Origin: Leptospira ainazelensis
GTDB lineage: Bacteria > Spirochaetota > Leptospiria > Leptospirales > Leptospiraceae
DNA: 64,000 bases
Direction: 5' to 3'
NCBI RefSeq assembly: GCF_016918785.1
Contig: NZ_JAFFPT010000038.1
Span: 62,001-126,000, forward strand
How positions within the stretch are numbered: the stretch's first letter is position 1; each line of letters opens with the position of its first letter. Under the pieces are notes generated by a model. The model ran no database searches, was not told the origin of the DNA, and worked only from the letters and a program-made list of their open reading frames with translations. Shown piece after piece: positions 1 to 9,018 of the stretch. Position numbers and translations under genes: made by a program.

Positions 1-1
1 C

Positions 2-958
<957 letters not shown>

Positions 959-962
959 GAGT

Positions 963-1385
963 TCAATTTTTCTCGCTCCTCAACCTTTTTTGAACGAACC
1001 TTCCCGACGCGACGCCGACTACGGACGATACGATCGCTACGAATAACGGAAGAATCCTAAAAAGGAAAGGGATAGGCATCATCCAAGAATAGAAACTAAG
1101 AAAAGCGATTCCAAATACGATCGTCCATTTTGAAACACCAAGCCAACTCGTTGTAAAAAAAGTCAGAAACGCGGAGATTCCCCAGATTCCGGATGTTAGA
1201 AGAATATTCGGAAGAGGAAATTTAAAATATACTCCGAGTGTATGGCGAAATCCAAAAGGGAAGCTACGACTTGTCAAACCGGGTAGTCGGATATCGGGGA
1301 ACAACACAAAGGCAATCACGTCCAAGGCTTCGACGAGAATCAACTCAAGTAAAATCGTTCCGAGAATATATGATAAATTTCTCAT
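963..1385 (-). CDS. Small integral membrane protein, unknown function
   Basis: A 140-residue protein with about four hydrophobic segments: an N-terminal helix starting MRNLSYILGTILLELILVE, one around residues 55-75, and two between 85 and 130. It ends in a basic tail (RFVQKRLRSEKN). I recognise no family. It lies tail-to-tail with the EAL gene, four bases away. The region upstream of its start ends in a hairpin that serves the next leftward gene, so it probably has its own promoter in the gap at 1386-1470. Confidence 0.55.
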   Translation of the reverse strand: MRNLSYILGTILLELILVEALDVIAFVLFPDIRLPGLTSRSFPFGFRHTLGVYFKFPLPNILLTSGIWGISAFLTFFTTSWLGVSKWTIVFGIAFLSFYSWMMPIPFLFRILPLFVAIVSSVVGVASGRFVQKRLRSEKN

Positions 1386-1470
1386 GCGTCGTTTTGAAAG
1401 GCTTTCAAACGGACCTTCAAGAATTCGATCGAATTCACGGAAAGGTTCAGATTTCTAAAAAATCCGCTAA

Positions 1471-1515
1471 GAAAAGCGTAAGACGACTGGTTATCAAATC
1501 GGCCTTACGCTTTTT
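1471..1515 (-). terminator. Intrinsic terminator of the C1 protease gene
   Basis: The arms GCGTAAG (1476-1482) and CTTACGC (1504-1510) are perfectly complementary. They are flanked by A-runs on one side and T-runs on the other, so the hairpin could work in both directions. It lies 14 bases after the stop of the leftward protease gene and would end that transcript. Confidence 0.7.
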
Positions 1516-1528
1516 GTTTTAATCTTCT

Positions 1529-3928
1529 TTACTCTTTTAAGAACGAAAGATTGGATTTTTGACTGACGATCGTTTGATCCTTCATCGTCACCGAAAGCGC
1601 GTCTCCGGTCTTTTCGATCTCGATCTTAAACTTTCCGTCCTTGTCGATAATCGGAGATTCTTCCACGTATTTTCCTTCGAAGATTTTCTTCTTATTGAAC
1701 TTTACTACGTAGTTTATGTTGTCCTGACTTTCGATTTCCAGAAGAACCTGACTGACTCCGTTGTTTCCATCCCAAGCCATCGCGGTCCAAGGCCCTTTGA
1801 ATTTTTCAAGGCTGGAATCTCCTCCAAACGTTCTCTTTTTCGGAGCCACGACCGCGGAAGAAAGAACCGCAGACGCAGGAAGAGAATTTCCGCTTTCTCC
1901 TCCAAGATCCGATTTCGAAGTCACCGAATACAAAAAGATAGTTTCTTTTGCGGGAACATCGGCTACATAAGAATTCTTATCTCCCGAAGAACCCAAAAAA
2001 GTCCAAGAAGATTCCCCTCGTTTCTTGCGAAAAACGTAATATTCGGAAGCCTCTTTTACCTTGTCCCAAGTTAACGAAATTTTAGCGTTTTTCGCGTCCA
2101 AAACTCCTTTTACGTTTTCGGGAGCAGCAAGTTTCACACCTCTTTGTTTGTTCGGGTCCGTAAAACCGTAAGCAAAACTGGAAAAAGGACCGTTCTTTCC
2201 TTCTTGATTTACGGCGGTCACTGAGTAATACGCATAACGTGCGGGAAGATTCTCATCGATAAATTCTTCGGAGCCGGTTTCCGAAATTTTTTCCCAAGCG
2301 CCCCCGCCGATCCAGCCTGATTTCACATAACGGAAAACGAAATATTTCGAAGCCCCGGAAACTTTTTTCCATCGGAGCTCGATCTTGCTCTGATAAGCGC
2401 CTCTCGTCGCCACCAAACCCAGGGGTTTTGCCGGAGGAGTTTTCGGTTGTGCGGTGAAGCCGCTCGCTGCGTCCGAAGGTTCTCCCGTTTTACCGTTGAG
2501 TTTTGCGGACACGACATAGAATTCAACCACTCCTTTTCGAGCGGCGGAAGTATCGGTATAACTATTCAATTTAGAATTACCGATCGAATTGTATCTCTTC
2601 TGTGTTTTGTTGTATTTGAATACTTGATATTCTGCGGAAGCGTCAGCCGGTTCCCAAGCGAGTTCCACCTTATTGTCATACTGGCCTTGGGTCGCCTTGA
2701 GTCCTAAAACTTTCGGAGGAGGTTTGAGTTCTTCCGTTTTCGCAAAGCCGATCACTTCTCCGGGGGAAAGATCGGAAGAGGAAGAATCCGTAAGCGTAAG
2801 GATTCTATATTTATACGCGAGATTCGGTTGAACACCGTCGTCGTTAAAACTGTTAGTGGAAGAAAGACCGATCTTGGAAAAACCGGAATCTCCCGGGGCC
2901 TTTCTATGAACTTCGTAACCGACCGCTCCGGGAACAACTTCCCAGTTGATCGTAACCTTATCGCTAAAACTTCCTTGGGAAGCCGTGATCGAAGAAGGTG
3001 GAAGCGGATCGTTATCGCTCGTAACCGAAGCGGGGTCCGGTGTGTTGGAATCAGGTTTTCCTTGATCCGTTACGACTTCCACTTGATCCACCATCACAAA
3101 AGCTCCCTGGCAAATTCTTGTAAACCAACGGTAGTCGATATATCCGTAACCTTGATCTCCCCAGTCCTTTCCCCAAGAATTGATAAACTTCACCGCGTTT
3201 TTAGAATCATCATAACCGACGAGAGCAATTGCGTGACCGCCGTAGGTTTTGCCCACACCTTCTTTATAAACCGCGTTCCCCTTTAAGTTAAAGAAATTCT
3301 CATATACTAATATACCTGCGACAACCGGCTTCCCTTCAGCGAGTTGGGCCTTGACTTCGGAAAGATCGGTGGTTTTTACTCTTAAATATTCCTTTGCCTT
3401 AAATCGAGAGGCGGCGGCGATGGCGGCCTGCGAAGGACGAGCCCTGTAATCCGCGGGATTGTAAGGCATTTGATCCCAAGGCGCCGCGCCCATTTCCACC
3501 ATTACCCGCATCGCATCGGAGATCAAAGAACCGTTGTCTCTTCCGCCGTTGATCTGATTGTAGATAAACGCGGGAGAAAATACCTTACCCAAGTTCGGAC
3601 TTCCGTCCTGAGTACGAAGTGACCAATCCTTGGAACCCTTTCTTTCGATGTATTCCTGAAAACTTTTTGTAGCGTAAGCGGTCGACCAAGCGACACAACT
3701 TCCTTGTTCTCCCTGATTACCCACCGGAGGCATAGAATCCGAAAGATCCACTCTGGAAGAAAGCCCTCGATGAGAGATTCCGTACGGATTGGTTTCCTTT
3801 AAGGAAGAAAGAAGTTCGGTGGACTCTTGTTTCATTCCCAGAGATCTTGTAGAAGGTTGGGAAAAAATTGAAGTCTGAACCGATAAAAAAAGAAATAAAA
3901 TTACTATAGAATATCTTGAAATTCTCAT
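1529..3928 (-). CDS. Papain-like (C1 family) cysteine protease with Fn3-like modules, exported
   Basis: A 799-residue exported protein. An N-terminal signal peptide (about residues 1-23) precedes a papain-type catalytic domain. The visible active-site residues are Q72 and C78 in GNQGEQGSCVAW, H232 in GGHAIALVGYDD and N250 in FINSWGKDWG. Residues of about 310-690 contain four repeated modules, each with the pattern of I-LSW / Y-V-R / S-D / Y-V-A typical of fibronectin type III. A C-terminal beta-rich domain follows. It is likely secreted or surface-bound and could act on host or environmental proteins; the substrate is unknown. It is the last gene of the leftward TonB-linked gene set and is followed by a hairpin terminator. 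Confidence 0.85.
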   Translation of the reverse strand: MRISRYSIVILFLFLSVQTSIFSQPSTRSLGMKQESTELLSSLKETNPYGISHRGLSSRVDLSDSMPPVGNQGEQGSCVAWSTAYATKSFQEYIERKGSKDWSLRTQDGSPNLGKVFSPAFIYNQINGGRDNGSLISDAMRVMVEMGAAPWDQMPYNPADYRARPSQAAIAAASRFKAKEYLRVKTTDLSEVKAQLAEGKPVVAGILVYENFFNLKGNAVYKEGVGKTYGGHAIALVGYDDSKNAVKFINSWGKDWGDQGYGYIDYRWFTRICQGAFVMVDQVEVVTDQGKPDSNTPDPASVTSDNDPLPPSSITASQGSFSDKVTINWEVVPGAVGYEVHRKAPGDSGFSKIGLSSTNSFNDDGVQPNLAYKYRILTLTDSSSSDLSPGEVIGFAKTEELKPPPKVLGLKATQGQYDNKVELAWEPADASAEYQVFKYNKTQKRYNSIGNSKLNSYTDTSAARKGVVEFYVVSAKLNGKTGEPSDAASGFTAQPKTPPAKPLGLVATRGAYQSKIELRWKKVSGASKYFVFRYVKSGWIGGGAWEKISETGSEEFIDENLPARYAYYSVTAVNQEGKNGPFSSFAYGFTDPNKQRGVKLAAPENVKGVLDAKNAKISLTWDKVKEASEYYVFRKKRGESSWTFLGSSGDKNSYVADVPAKETIFLYSVTSKSDLGGESGNSLPASAVLSSAVVAPKKRTFGGDSSLEKFKGPWTAMAWDGNNGVSQVLLEIESQDNINYVVKFNKKKIFEGKYVEESPIIDKDGKFKIEIEKTGDALSVTMKDQTIVSQKSNLSFLKE

Positions 3929-3937
3929 ATACTTAGC

Positions 3938-4396
3938 TTAGTTTCCTTTTTGAGATTGGATAATTTCTTTGATCTGATCTTCGGTTTCTCTCGCGTATTC
4001 CTTGAAAGCGAACGGATGGGGCTCGTAAAGCGCGATCAATTTGGATTCGTTTCCTTTACTGTCTTTTACCGTTTTTTGAATTAAGAATAGAATGTAGTCC
4101 CCTTCCGGAGGAGCGGCTTTCAGCCATTTACCCAACAATTCCGGAAAGATCATAAATCCGATCTCGAATTTCACCGGCAATTTTTCAGCGCCCTTCCACG
4201 GTTTTAGAATTTCGACGGTTGCGGTAACCGACATCGTCGTTTCGGAGATTTTTTTTTCGCGAACGTTCGTGATCCGAGTAAGAGCGATATAATCCGAATT
4301 TCTAATTTGATTTTCAAGAGTCGGAGGAGTAGAAAGCGGCAAAAGCGGCAAGGTTAAAAAAAGAAAAGCGATAAAAGCAAATCCTTTGAATTTCAT
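3938..4396 (-). CDS. Small exported protein, unknown function
   Basis: A 152-residue protein with a clear signal peptide (MKFKGFAFIAFLFLTLPLL). The frame is open further upstream, but I chose the ATG at 4396 because GGAG lies six bases before it, while the earlier ATG at 4408 has no ribosome-binding site and would give a charged N-terminus. A longer reading would also run into the chemoreceptor gene. The mature part, beginning ENQIRNSDYIALTRITNV, looks like a compact beta-strand domain. Function unknown; it is probably periplasmic. Confidence 0.65.
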   Translation of the reverse strand: MKFKGFAFIAFLFLTLPLLPLSTPPTLENQIRNSDYIALTRITNVREKKISETTMSVTATVEILKPWKGAEKLPVKFEIGFMIFPELLGKWLKAAPPEGDYILFLIQKTVKDSKGNESKLIALYEPHPFAFKEYARETEDQIKEIIQSQKGN

Positions 4397-4469
4397 CTTT
4401 GTCTCCATCTGTGTCGTGTTACAGTCAAGGGTGCAGTTTAGGTCTTGGAATCGGATCCGCAAGAATTTT

Positions 4470-6062
4470 TTAATTTTTAAAAAGGGCGGCTTCCTGTCCC
4501 AGATCACCGGAGACTTCCTCGCAGGTTTTTGCGATCTCGGACGACTCGATCGCCAGTTTATGAATAAACTGCGTAGCGCCGACGATCGAAACCGAAGAAT
4601 GTTTTACTTCTTGAATAACTCCGGCTTGTTCTCTGATTACGGCTTCCAAATCCCCCGAATTTCGAATCACACGATCGAAAATACCGCTCAACTTTTCTCT
4701 GACCTTTGTTTGATCCTTTAAGGTTTCAAAAAAGGATTCGGTCACTTTCATGATTTCGTTTACGTCTTCGATTACTTTGGAAACGGTTTGTGTTCCTTGT
4801 TGAACGATCTCCGTATTCTTATCCATCGCCTCGTTTCCGGTAAGAATCAAACGGTGAATCTCTTTGATCGTCTTCGCTGTTTGATCGGCGAGTTTTGAAA
4901 TTTCATCGGCGACAACCGCAAAACCTCTTCCTTGTTCTCCGGCGCGGGCGGCTTCGATGGAAGCGTTGAGAGAAAGAAGATTCACTTTTTCGGCGATATC
5001 GTTGATTACCCTGAGCCTCTGAGACATTTCCTGATAACTCGCTGAAACTTTTCGAATCGAATCGTCCATCTTCTGTAAAGATTCCTCACTCTGTCTTGTG
5101 TGTTGTCCGGCCTTGTCCAGGATGGTTTTACTGTTGACGATCTCGTCTTCCAAAACCTGAAATTTTTCCTCAAAGGTTCCGTATAAGGACGCAAATTCTT
5201 TGTGGGAATCCGATTGTAGTTCCGCGGCTTTCGAAACTTTTTCCAAGTTTTCGAGAGCGTCGTCCATCGCCGCGTCGATCACTCCGATATTGGAAATTTG
5301 TTCATCCGAGTTTTGAACCACGCTGAGCGCGCTATTGGCCATAGAAGCCATATTCTCCCTTAAAAAATCAACCTTGGATTGAACCGATTTTTGGATGACG
5401 AGGTTTGCCGAATGAAATTCTTCCCTTTTAAAGTAGGTTTCCCAATATTCCAAATATTCGTTTTTGAGAAGAATCGAGTAATAGATAAGTATTCCCGCTT
5501 CAAATATTACAAAAACTGCATGCAGCAGGACGACCTGCAATCCGGAGCCGGTGCTGAAAACGACAATCGGTGTATCGTTCCATTTGATTCCGAACTCCTG
5601 ACAGTAGTTTAGAATTCCGTGATGAACCGCGATATAACCCGCCGCAGGAACGACCGCTCTCCAATCCTTGTAGATAAGAAGAAAGGCTAAGGCGCCGAAT
5701 ATATGAAAGTGCATTTCGATTCTTCCGAACTCGGATTGGATAAAAATTCCGGAATAGAGCATCAACAATAAGGAATTCAGGATTCGACTAAAAAGGGTTC
5801 CGCGAAAGGAAATATAATTAAAAGTGCCCGCGACCCCAAGGGCCAAAGAAGAATACAAAGCGAACTCCCAGGTTCCAAAGCCGATGGAAAACAAAACGGC
5901 GGCGGGAATATGAGCCAGGAGCAGAATCCAAATAAAACGATCCGCCGCTTTCATCTCGGCCTTGAGTTTTTCGCGAGCGTTTTGTTGCGGAGAAATCCCG
6001 AATTGAATCCATTCTTCCGCGGAAGGGGAGTTTTCTAAATTTTGCTTTTTGTTTTCCGACAT
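4470..6062 (-). CDS. Methyl-accepting chemotaxis protein with polytopic N-terminal sensor
   Basis: A 530-residue chemoreceptor. Residues of about 40-200 form roughly six membrane segments, including the motif [12 protein letters not shown]...DWR...AVHH shared by a known set of membrane-bound chemoreceptors and GGDEF proteins; the His residues could bind a ligand or cofactor. The cytoplasmic part is a long coiled coil with the conserved signalling tip around residues 355-395 ([20 protein letters not shown]). There is no periplasmic Cache-type domain and no HAMP that I can see. It follows the SCO-like gene by 13 bases, so it is probably co-transcribed with the TonB system, which hints that it senses the same nutrient. 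Confidence 0.88.
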   Translation of the reverse strand: MSENKKQNLENSPSAEEWIQFGISPQQNAREKLKAEMKAADRFIWILLLAHIPAAVLFSIGFGTWEFALYSSLALGVAGTFNYISFRGTLFSRILNSLLLMLYSGIFIQSEFGRIEMHFHIFGALAFLLIYKDWRAVVPAAGYIAVHHGILNYCQEFGIKWNDTPIVVFSTGSGLQVVLLHAVFVIFEAGILIYYSILLKNEYLEYWETYFKREEFHSANLVIQKSVQSKVDFLRENMASMANSALSVVQNSDEQISNIGVIDAAMDDALENLEKVSKAAELQSDSHKEFASLYGTFEEKFQVLEDEIVNSKTILDKAGQHTRQSEESLQKMDDSIRKVSASYQEMSQRLRVINDIAEKVNLLSLNASIEAARAGEQGRGFAVVADEISKLADQTAKTIKEIHRLILTGNEAMDKNTEIVQQGTQTVSKVIEDVNEIMKVTESFFETLKDQTKVREKLSGIFDRVIRNSGDLEAVIREQAGVIQEVKHSSVSIVGATQFIHKLAIESSEIAKTCEEVSGDLGQEAALFKN

Positions 6063-6075
6063 ACTTTACAAACCT

Positions 6076-6678
6076 CTAATAAACCTTAACTTCTAAGTTT
6101 CGAAAAGACTCTTCCGAAAACGCTGTCAAGTCGGGATAAACGATCCGAATTCTCCCTTTATTATCCGTGATAAAAAGCGGATTCCGATGTAGAATCTCCT
6201 CATTGAGACCTTTGTTTACGCCGACCTGAAATAAACCCGCGATCTTTTCGGCTTCCTGCCGGTCCTCGGGTAAAAGAAGAATCGGGCGCCGTTTCCAATG
6301 AGAAAGATAATTCCTCATCCAAGACCGGTTTTTTCGATCTTCCTTAGGCGCCAGACTGATCAATACTAAGTTCCAGGATTTATATTCCTCCTTAGAAAGA
6401 AGGGTATTCAGTTTGGAGAGCCCGGTTCTGCAAACTGACATACAATCCCCGTAAGCAAAGTAAATAAGATATTTCCTATCTTGTAGATCCGATTCGGCAA
6501 TAAAAACGTTTTCGTCGTTGCGAATTCTAAACTTTGGCAACTCTCGATCGACTCTCAAACCGGAATCAGGACGTTGTCGATCACCGATTACAAATGGATT
6601 GGCCGCGAGTACAAAATATAGACAAACAATGATAATCGAAGCGGAAAATAATTTGGAAATTATAGGATGAAAATTCAA
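6076..6678 (-). CDS. SCO1/SenC-like thioredoxin-fold protein
   Basis: A 200-residue protein with one N-terminal membrane anchor (about residues 9-28) and a thioredoxin-like domain. The CxxxC motif typical of SCO proteins is present as C79-MSV-C83, and H164 in LHRNPLFITD is at the position of the conserved copper-binding His. SCO proteins deliver copper to cytochrome oxidase CuA or act as thiol reductases. Here no oxidase gene is adjacent; instead it sits between tonB and a chemoreceptor. That context suggests metal handling or thiol protection linked to the TonB uptake route, but this is inference. Confidence 0.72.
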   Translation of the reverse strand: MNFHPIISKLFSASIIIVCLYFVLAANPFVIGDRQRPDSGLRVDRELPKFRIRNDENVFIAESDLQDRKYLIYFAYGDCMSVCRTGLSKLNTLLSKEEYKSWNLVLISLAPKEDRKNRSWMRNYLSHWKRRPILLLPEDRQEAEKIAGLFQVGVNKGLNEEILHRNPLFITDNKGRIRIVYPDLTAFSEESFRNLEVKVY

Positions 6679-6732
6679 GCTATAATTTTTTGACGAAAAG
6701 AAACGAAAAAAGACTGAGTAAATTCAGGAACT

Positions 6733-7371
6733 TTAGTCTTCGAGATTAAACGAAATCGGAACTCTGTGAGACATTCTTGTAGGCCGGCCTTGGACATAAC
6801 CCGGACTCCAACGAGCCATCTTTACGATTTTGATCGCGGCCTCGTCGAATCCAAATCCCGCTTTCCCCGAAGCTACCTTGGCGCCCTGCAAATTTCCCTG
6901 TTCGTCGATCTGAACGATTACGACGACTTGTTTGGAAACGATTCCCGCAGACTTGGCCTGTGCAGGGAAAAAATCCCTTAGATCAAAGTCGATGATCGGA
7001 GTCGGAGTTTTGTCTCCGTTGTAAGAAAAAAGATATCCGTCCTTATCGGTTCCGTTTCCGGAAAGTGCGTTCGGGTTGAGATCCTCGTCGATCGGGTCGT
7101 CCGCGTTTTGGTTGGAACCTTCCACCCATTCCTGCTTTTCAACGGGAGCGGGCGAAGAAGTGCCGCCGATGAGTTCCGGTGGAATTTCTTCCAAATCCAC
7201 TTCCACATCCTGCGCCTCCAAATCCTCCGAAGAAATTTCGGAATCGGGAATATAGGTCGCGATAAAATAAGCTCCGATCGTGACCGTATGCAAAACAAAA
7301 GACACAATCAGACAAAATTTGAATAGGCCAAACTTGAGAATCTTCTGTTTGATTTCGGGAACGCTTACCAT
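6733..7371 (-). CDS. tonB: TonB energy transducer
   Basis: A 212-residue protein with the TonB layout: a short cytoplasmic N-terminus, one membrane anchor (about residues 18-38), an acidic Pro/Glu-containing periplasmic linker (40-120) and a C-terminal TonB domain (about 130-212) with VVIVQIDEQGNLQGAKV and FDEAAIKIVKMARWSPG. It would couple the proton-driven ExbB/ExbD motor to the outer-membrane receptor encoded upstream. The linker is unusually acidic rather than Pro/Lys rich. It follows exbD by 18 bases. Confidence 0.88.
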   Translation of the reverse strand: MVSVPEIKQKILKFGLFKFCLIVSFVLHTVTIGAYFIATYIPDSEISSEDLEAQDVEVDLEEIPPELIGGTSSPAPVEKQEWVEGSNQNADDPIDEDLNPNALSGNGTDKDGYLFSYNGDKTPTPIIDFDLRDFFPAQAKSAGIVSKQVVVIVQIDEQGNLQGAKVASGKAGFGFDEAAIKIVKMARWSPGYVQGRPTRMSHRVPISFNLED

Positions 7372-7389
7372 TCTTATTACCTATTTCGC

Positions 7390-7794
7390 CTAACGTTTAA
7401 CCGAAAGTGCGATTTTTGTGACTCCCGCTCTGCGGATCACTCCCATCGTCTCTGCGATCTTTCCATACGGCAAAGAAGAATCCGCAGAAAGGGTAAGACG
7501 CATATTCGGTCTTATCTTAGAATCTCTTTCCAACTGAGACTTCAATCTTTCGATCGTCGTGTCTGCCCCTTCCAAAAGAATTTTTCCGTCCTTGGTCAAA
7601 GCCACCTGAACCGATTGCGCGACGTTTGGATCCGCGGCCGCTACTTTCGGAAGATTGATATTGATGGATTCCTTTTTTAAAAAGTTCGCGGTTACCATAA
7701 AGATAACTAAAAGAACCAAAATCACGTCCACCATCGGAGTGATATTGATATTGCCTATTTCGTCTCCGTCGCCGGATGGAGTAGTTCCTGCCAT
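7390..7794 (-). CDS. exbD: ExbD-type proton channel subunit
   Basis: A 134-residue protein with a short N-terminus, one membrane helix containing the conserved Asp (ITPMVDVILVLLVIFMV) and a periplasmic domain with the ExbD/TolR end (YGKIAETMGVIRRAGVTKIAL). With ExbB it forms the proton-driven motor that powers TonB. It lies between exbB and tonB with gaps of 18 bases on each side, which indicates one transcript. Confidence 0.9.
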   Translation of the reverse strand: MAGTTPSGDGDEIGNINITPMVDVILVLLVIFMVTANFLKKESININLPKVAAADPNVAQSVQVALTKDGKILLEGADTTIERLKSQLERDSKIRPNMRLTLSADSSLPYGKIAETMGVIRRAGVTKIALSVKR

Positions 7795-7812
7795 AACCCG
7801 ATCTCCTTTTAA

Positions 7813-8427
7813 CTACTTCTTACGAGACAGGCTTGCGAGAAATTCTCTGGAAAGAATTTCTAAATTTGCCTGTATGATTTTCAACTTACGAGTAAAATAG
7901 TTATTGGCCATAACGACCGGGATCGCGACTCCCAAACCCGCCGCGGTCGCAAGAAGCGCCGTGGAGATACTTCTCATCACAAACTCGGCGCCTGTACTTC
8001 CTAACGTTCCCAAACCGTAGAACGCTTTGATCACACCGAGAACCGTTCCTAAAAGACCGATAAAAGGAGCGTTGTTTCCCAACGTGTTGAGAATGGAGAG
8101 ATGGTTTTCCAGTTCGATCCTTTCTCCGATGATTCTTCCTTCCTGAAGTTCCGAAAGACTTTCATGTCCTCCGTTGAAGTTTTCGACGGAGAATTGAGAA
8201 AACTTAGCGTAGATGTTTCCGGGGTTTTCCGCAGCGAGAGATTTTACCGAATCCAGGTTTCCGTTTCTAATTTCAGAGGTAAGAACGGGGAGAATGGCTT
8301 CCGTATTTTTTAGATTCTTACGAAAGATTAGGATTCTTTCAGTTCCGACTGCGAGGGCGACGATACTTGCAATCAGCATAATAATAAAAATGAAAGTTTC
8401 GCCGTATTCAACTAAAAACATGGTCAT
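7813..8427 (-). CDS. exbB: ExbB (MotA/TolQ/ExbB family) proton channel subunit
   Basis: A 204-residue protein with three predicted membrane helices. The family signature is in LNTLGNNAPFIGLLGTVLGVIKAF and in the last helix STALLATAAGLGVAIPVVMANNYF. It forms the pentameric inner-membrane motor together with ExbD. A 75-base gap separates it from the Cys-rich lipoprotein gene before it, the largest gap in the set next to the promoter region, so a secondary promoter there is possible. Confidence 0.9.
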   Translation of the reverse strand: MTMFLVEYGETFIFIIMLIASIVALAVGTERILIFRKNLKNTEAILPVLTSEIRNGNLDSVKSLAAENPGNIYAKFSQFSVENFNGGHESLSELQEGRIIGERIELENHLSILNTLGNNAPFIGLLGTVLGVIKAFYGLGTLGSTGAEFVMRSISTALLATAAGLGVAIPVVMANNYFTRKLKIIQANLEILSREFLASLSRKK

Positions 8428-8502
8428 GATGTGGATCCTCTAATATCTTTATTTTTTAAATCTGGCGACGAAGTCACTCAGTTTTCGATCGTTTATAAAT
8501 CC

Positions 8503-9018
8503 TTATTCGCCCGAAATGCTCACGCAGGTTTTTGTACAAGCAAACGTTCCGGTGGAAAGTCCCGTTATCTGAGAAAGCCCGCTTTGGTTACAGGTTCCCG
8601 ATGAATTTCGATTTGTCCAATAAGATCGGTTACAGTCCATAAGACAAGCCTTGGCACGATCCGTAAATTTTACGAAGGTCGCCGAGTTTACCAAGGAAGT
8701 ACAGTAATTCTGATAAGTCCCGAGAGTAGCGCTCCCGCTAAACAAGGTTACGATCCCGATTTCCGAAAGTGGAGTGGGGAGATCGGGGGCTTGATCCAAA
8801 CAAGATTTTGCGGCGTGTAATGACGCGATACAGGATTGGATCGGATCCGTGGGAGGCAACAAAAGGTATTGAAGAATCACACGCTTTTCGTTGTCTCGAT
8901 TGAAACTGTCGTCGTCGTTTGGCAAGTTATTACAATTCAAAACCCAATTCATTACAAAAAGAATCACGATCAGATTTCCGATCCATTCTTTCCATTGCGA
9001 GAGCAGATTTTTTTTCAT
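8503..9018 (-). CDS. Cys-rich lipoprotein coupled to the TonB receptor
   Basis: A 171-residue protein. The frame is open upstream, but I take the ATG at 9018 because the receptor's TGA overlaps it by one base (TGATG), a typical coupling arrangement. Its N-terminus MKKNLLSQWKEWIGNLIVIL ends at a plausible spirochaete lipobox with Cys in VLNCNN. The mature part has about nine further Cys residues, several in pairs (SCIASLHAAKSC, CLMDCNRS, CTKTCVS), which suggests disulfides or metal binding. I know no family. Being coupled to the receptor, it is a candidate surface or periplasmic partner in uptake. Confidence 0.68.
   Translation of the reverse strand: MKKNLLSQWKEWIGNLIVILFVMNWVLNCNNLPNDDDSFNRDNEKRVILQYLLLPPTDPIQSCIASLHAAKSCLDQAPDLPTPLSEIGIVTLFSGSATLGTYQNYCTSLVNSATFVKFTDRAKACLMDCNRSYWTNRNSSGTCNQSGLSQITGLSTGTFACTKTCVSISGE

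Noticed and set aside
1238..1522. Plus-strand frame across the small membrane protein's upstream region
   Set aside because: Mostly antisense to a better gene, basic low-complexity product and it runs through a terminator.
1559..2074. Plus-strand frame antisense to the C1 protease
   Set aside because: Mirror frame of a strong gene with motifs; product has no domain or signal.
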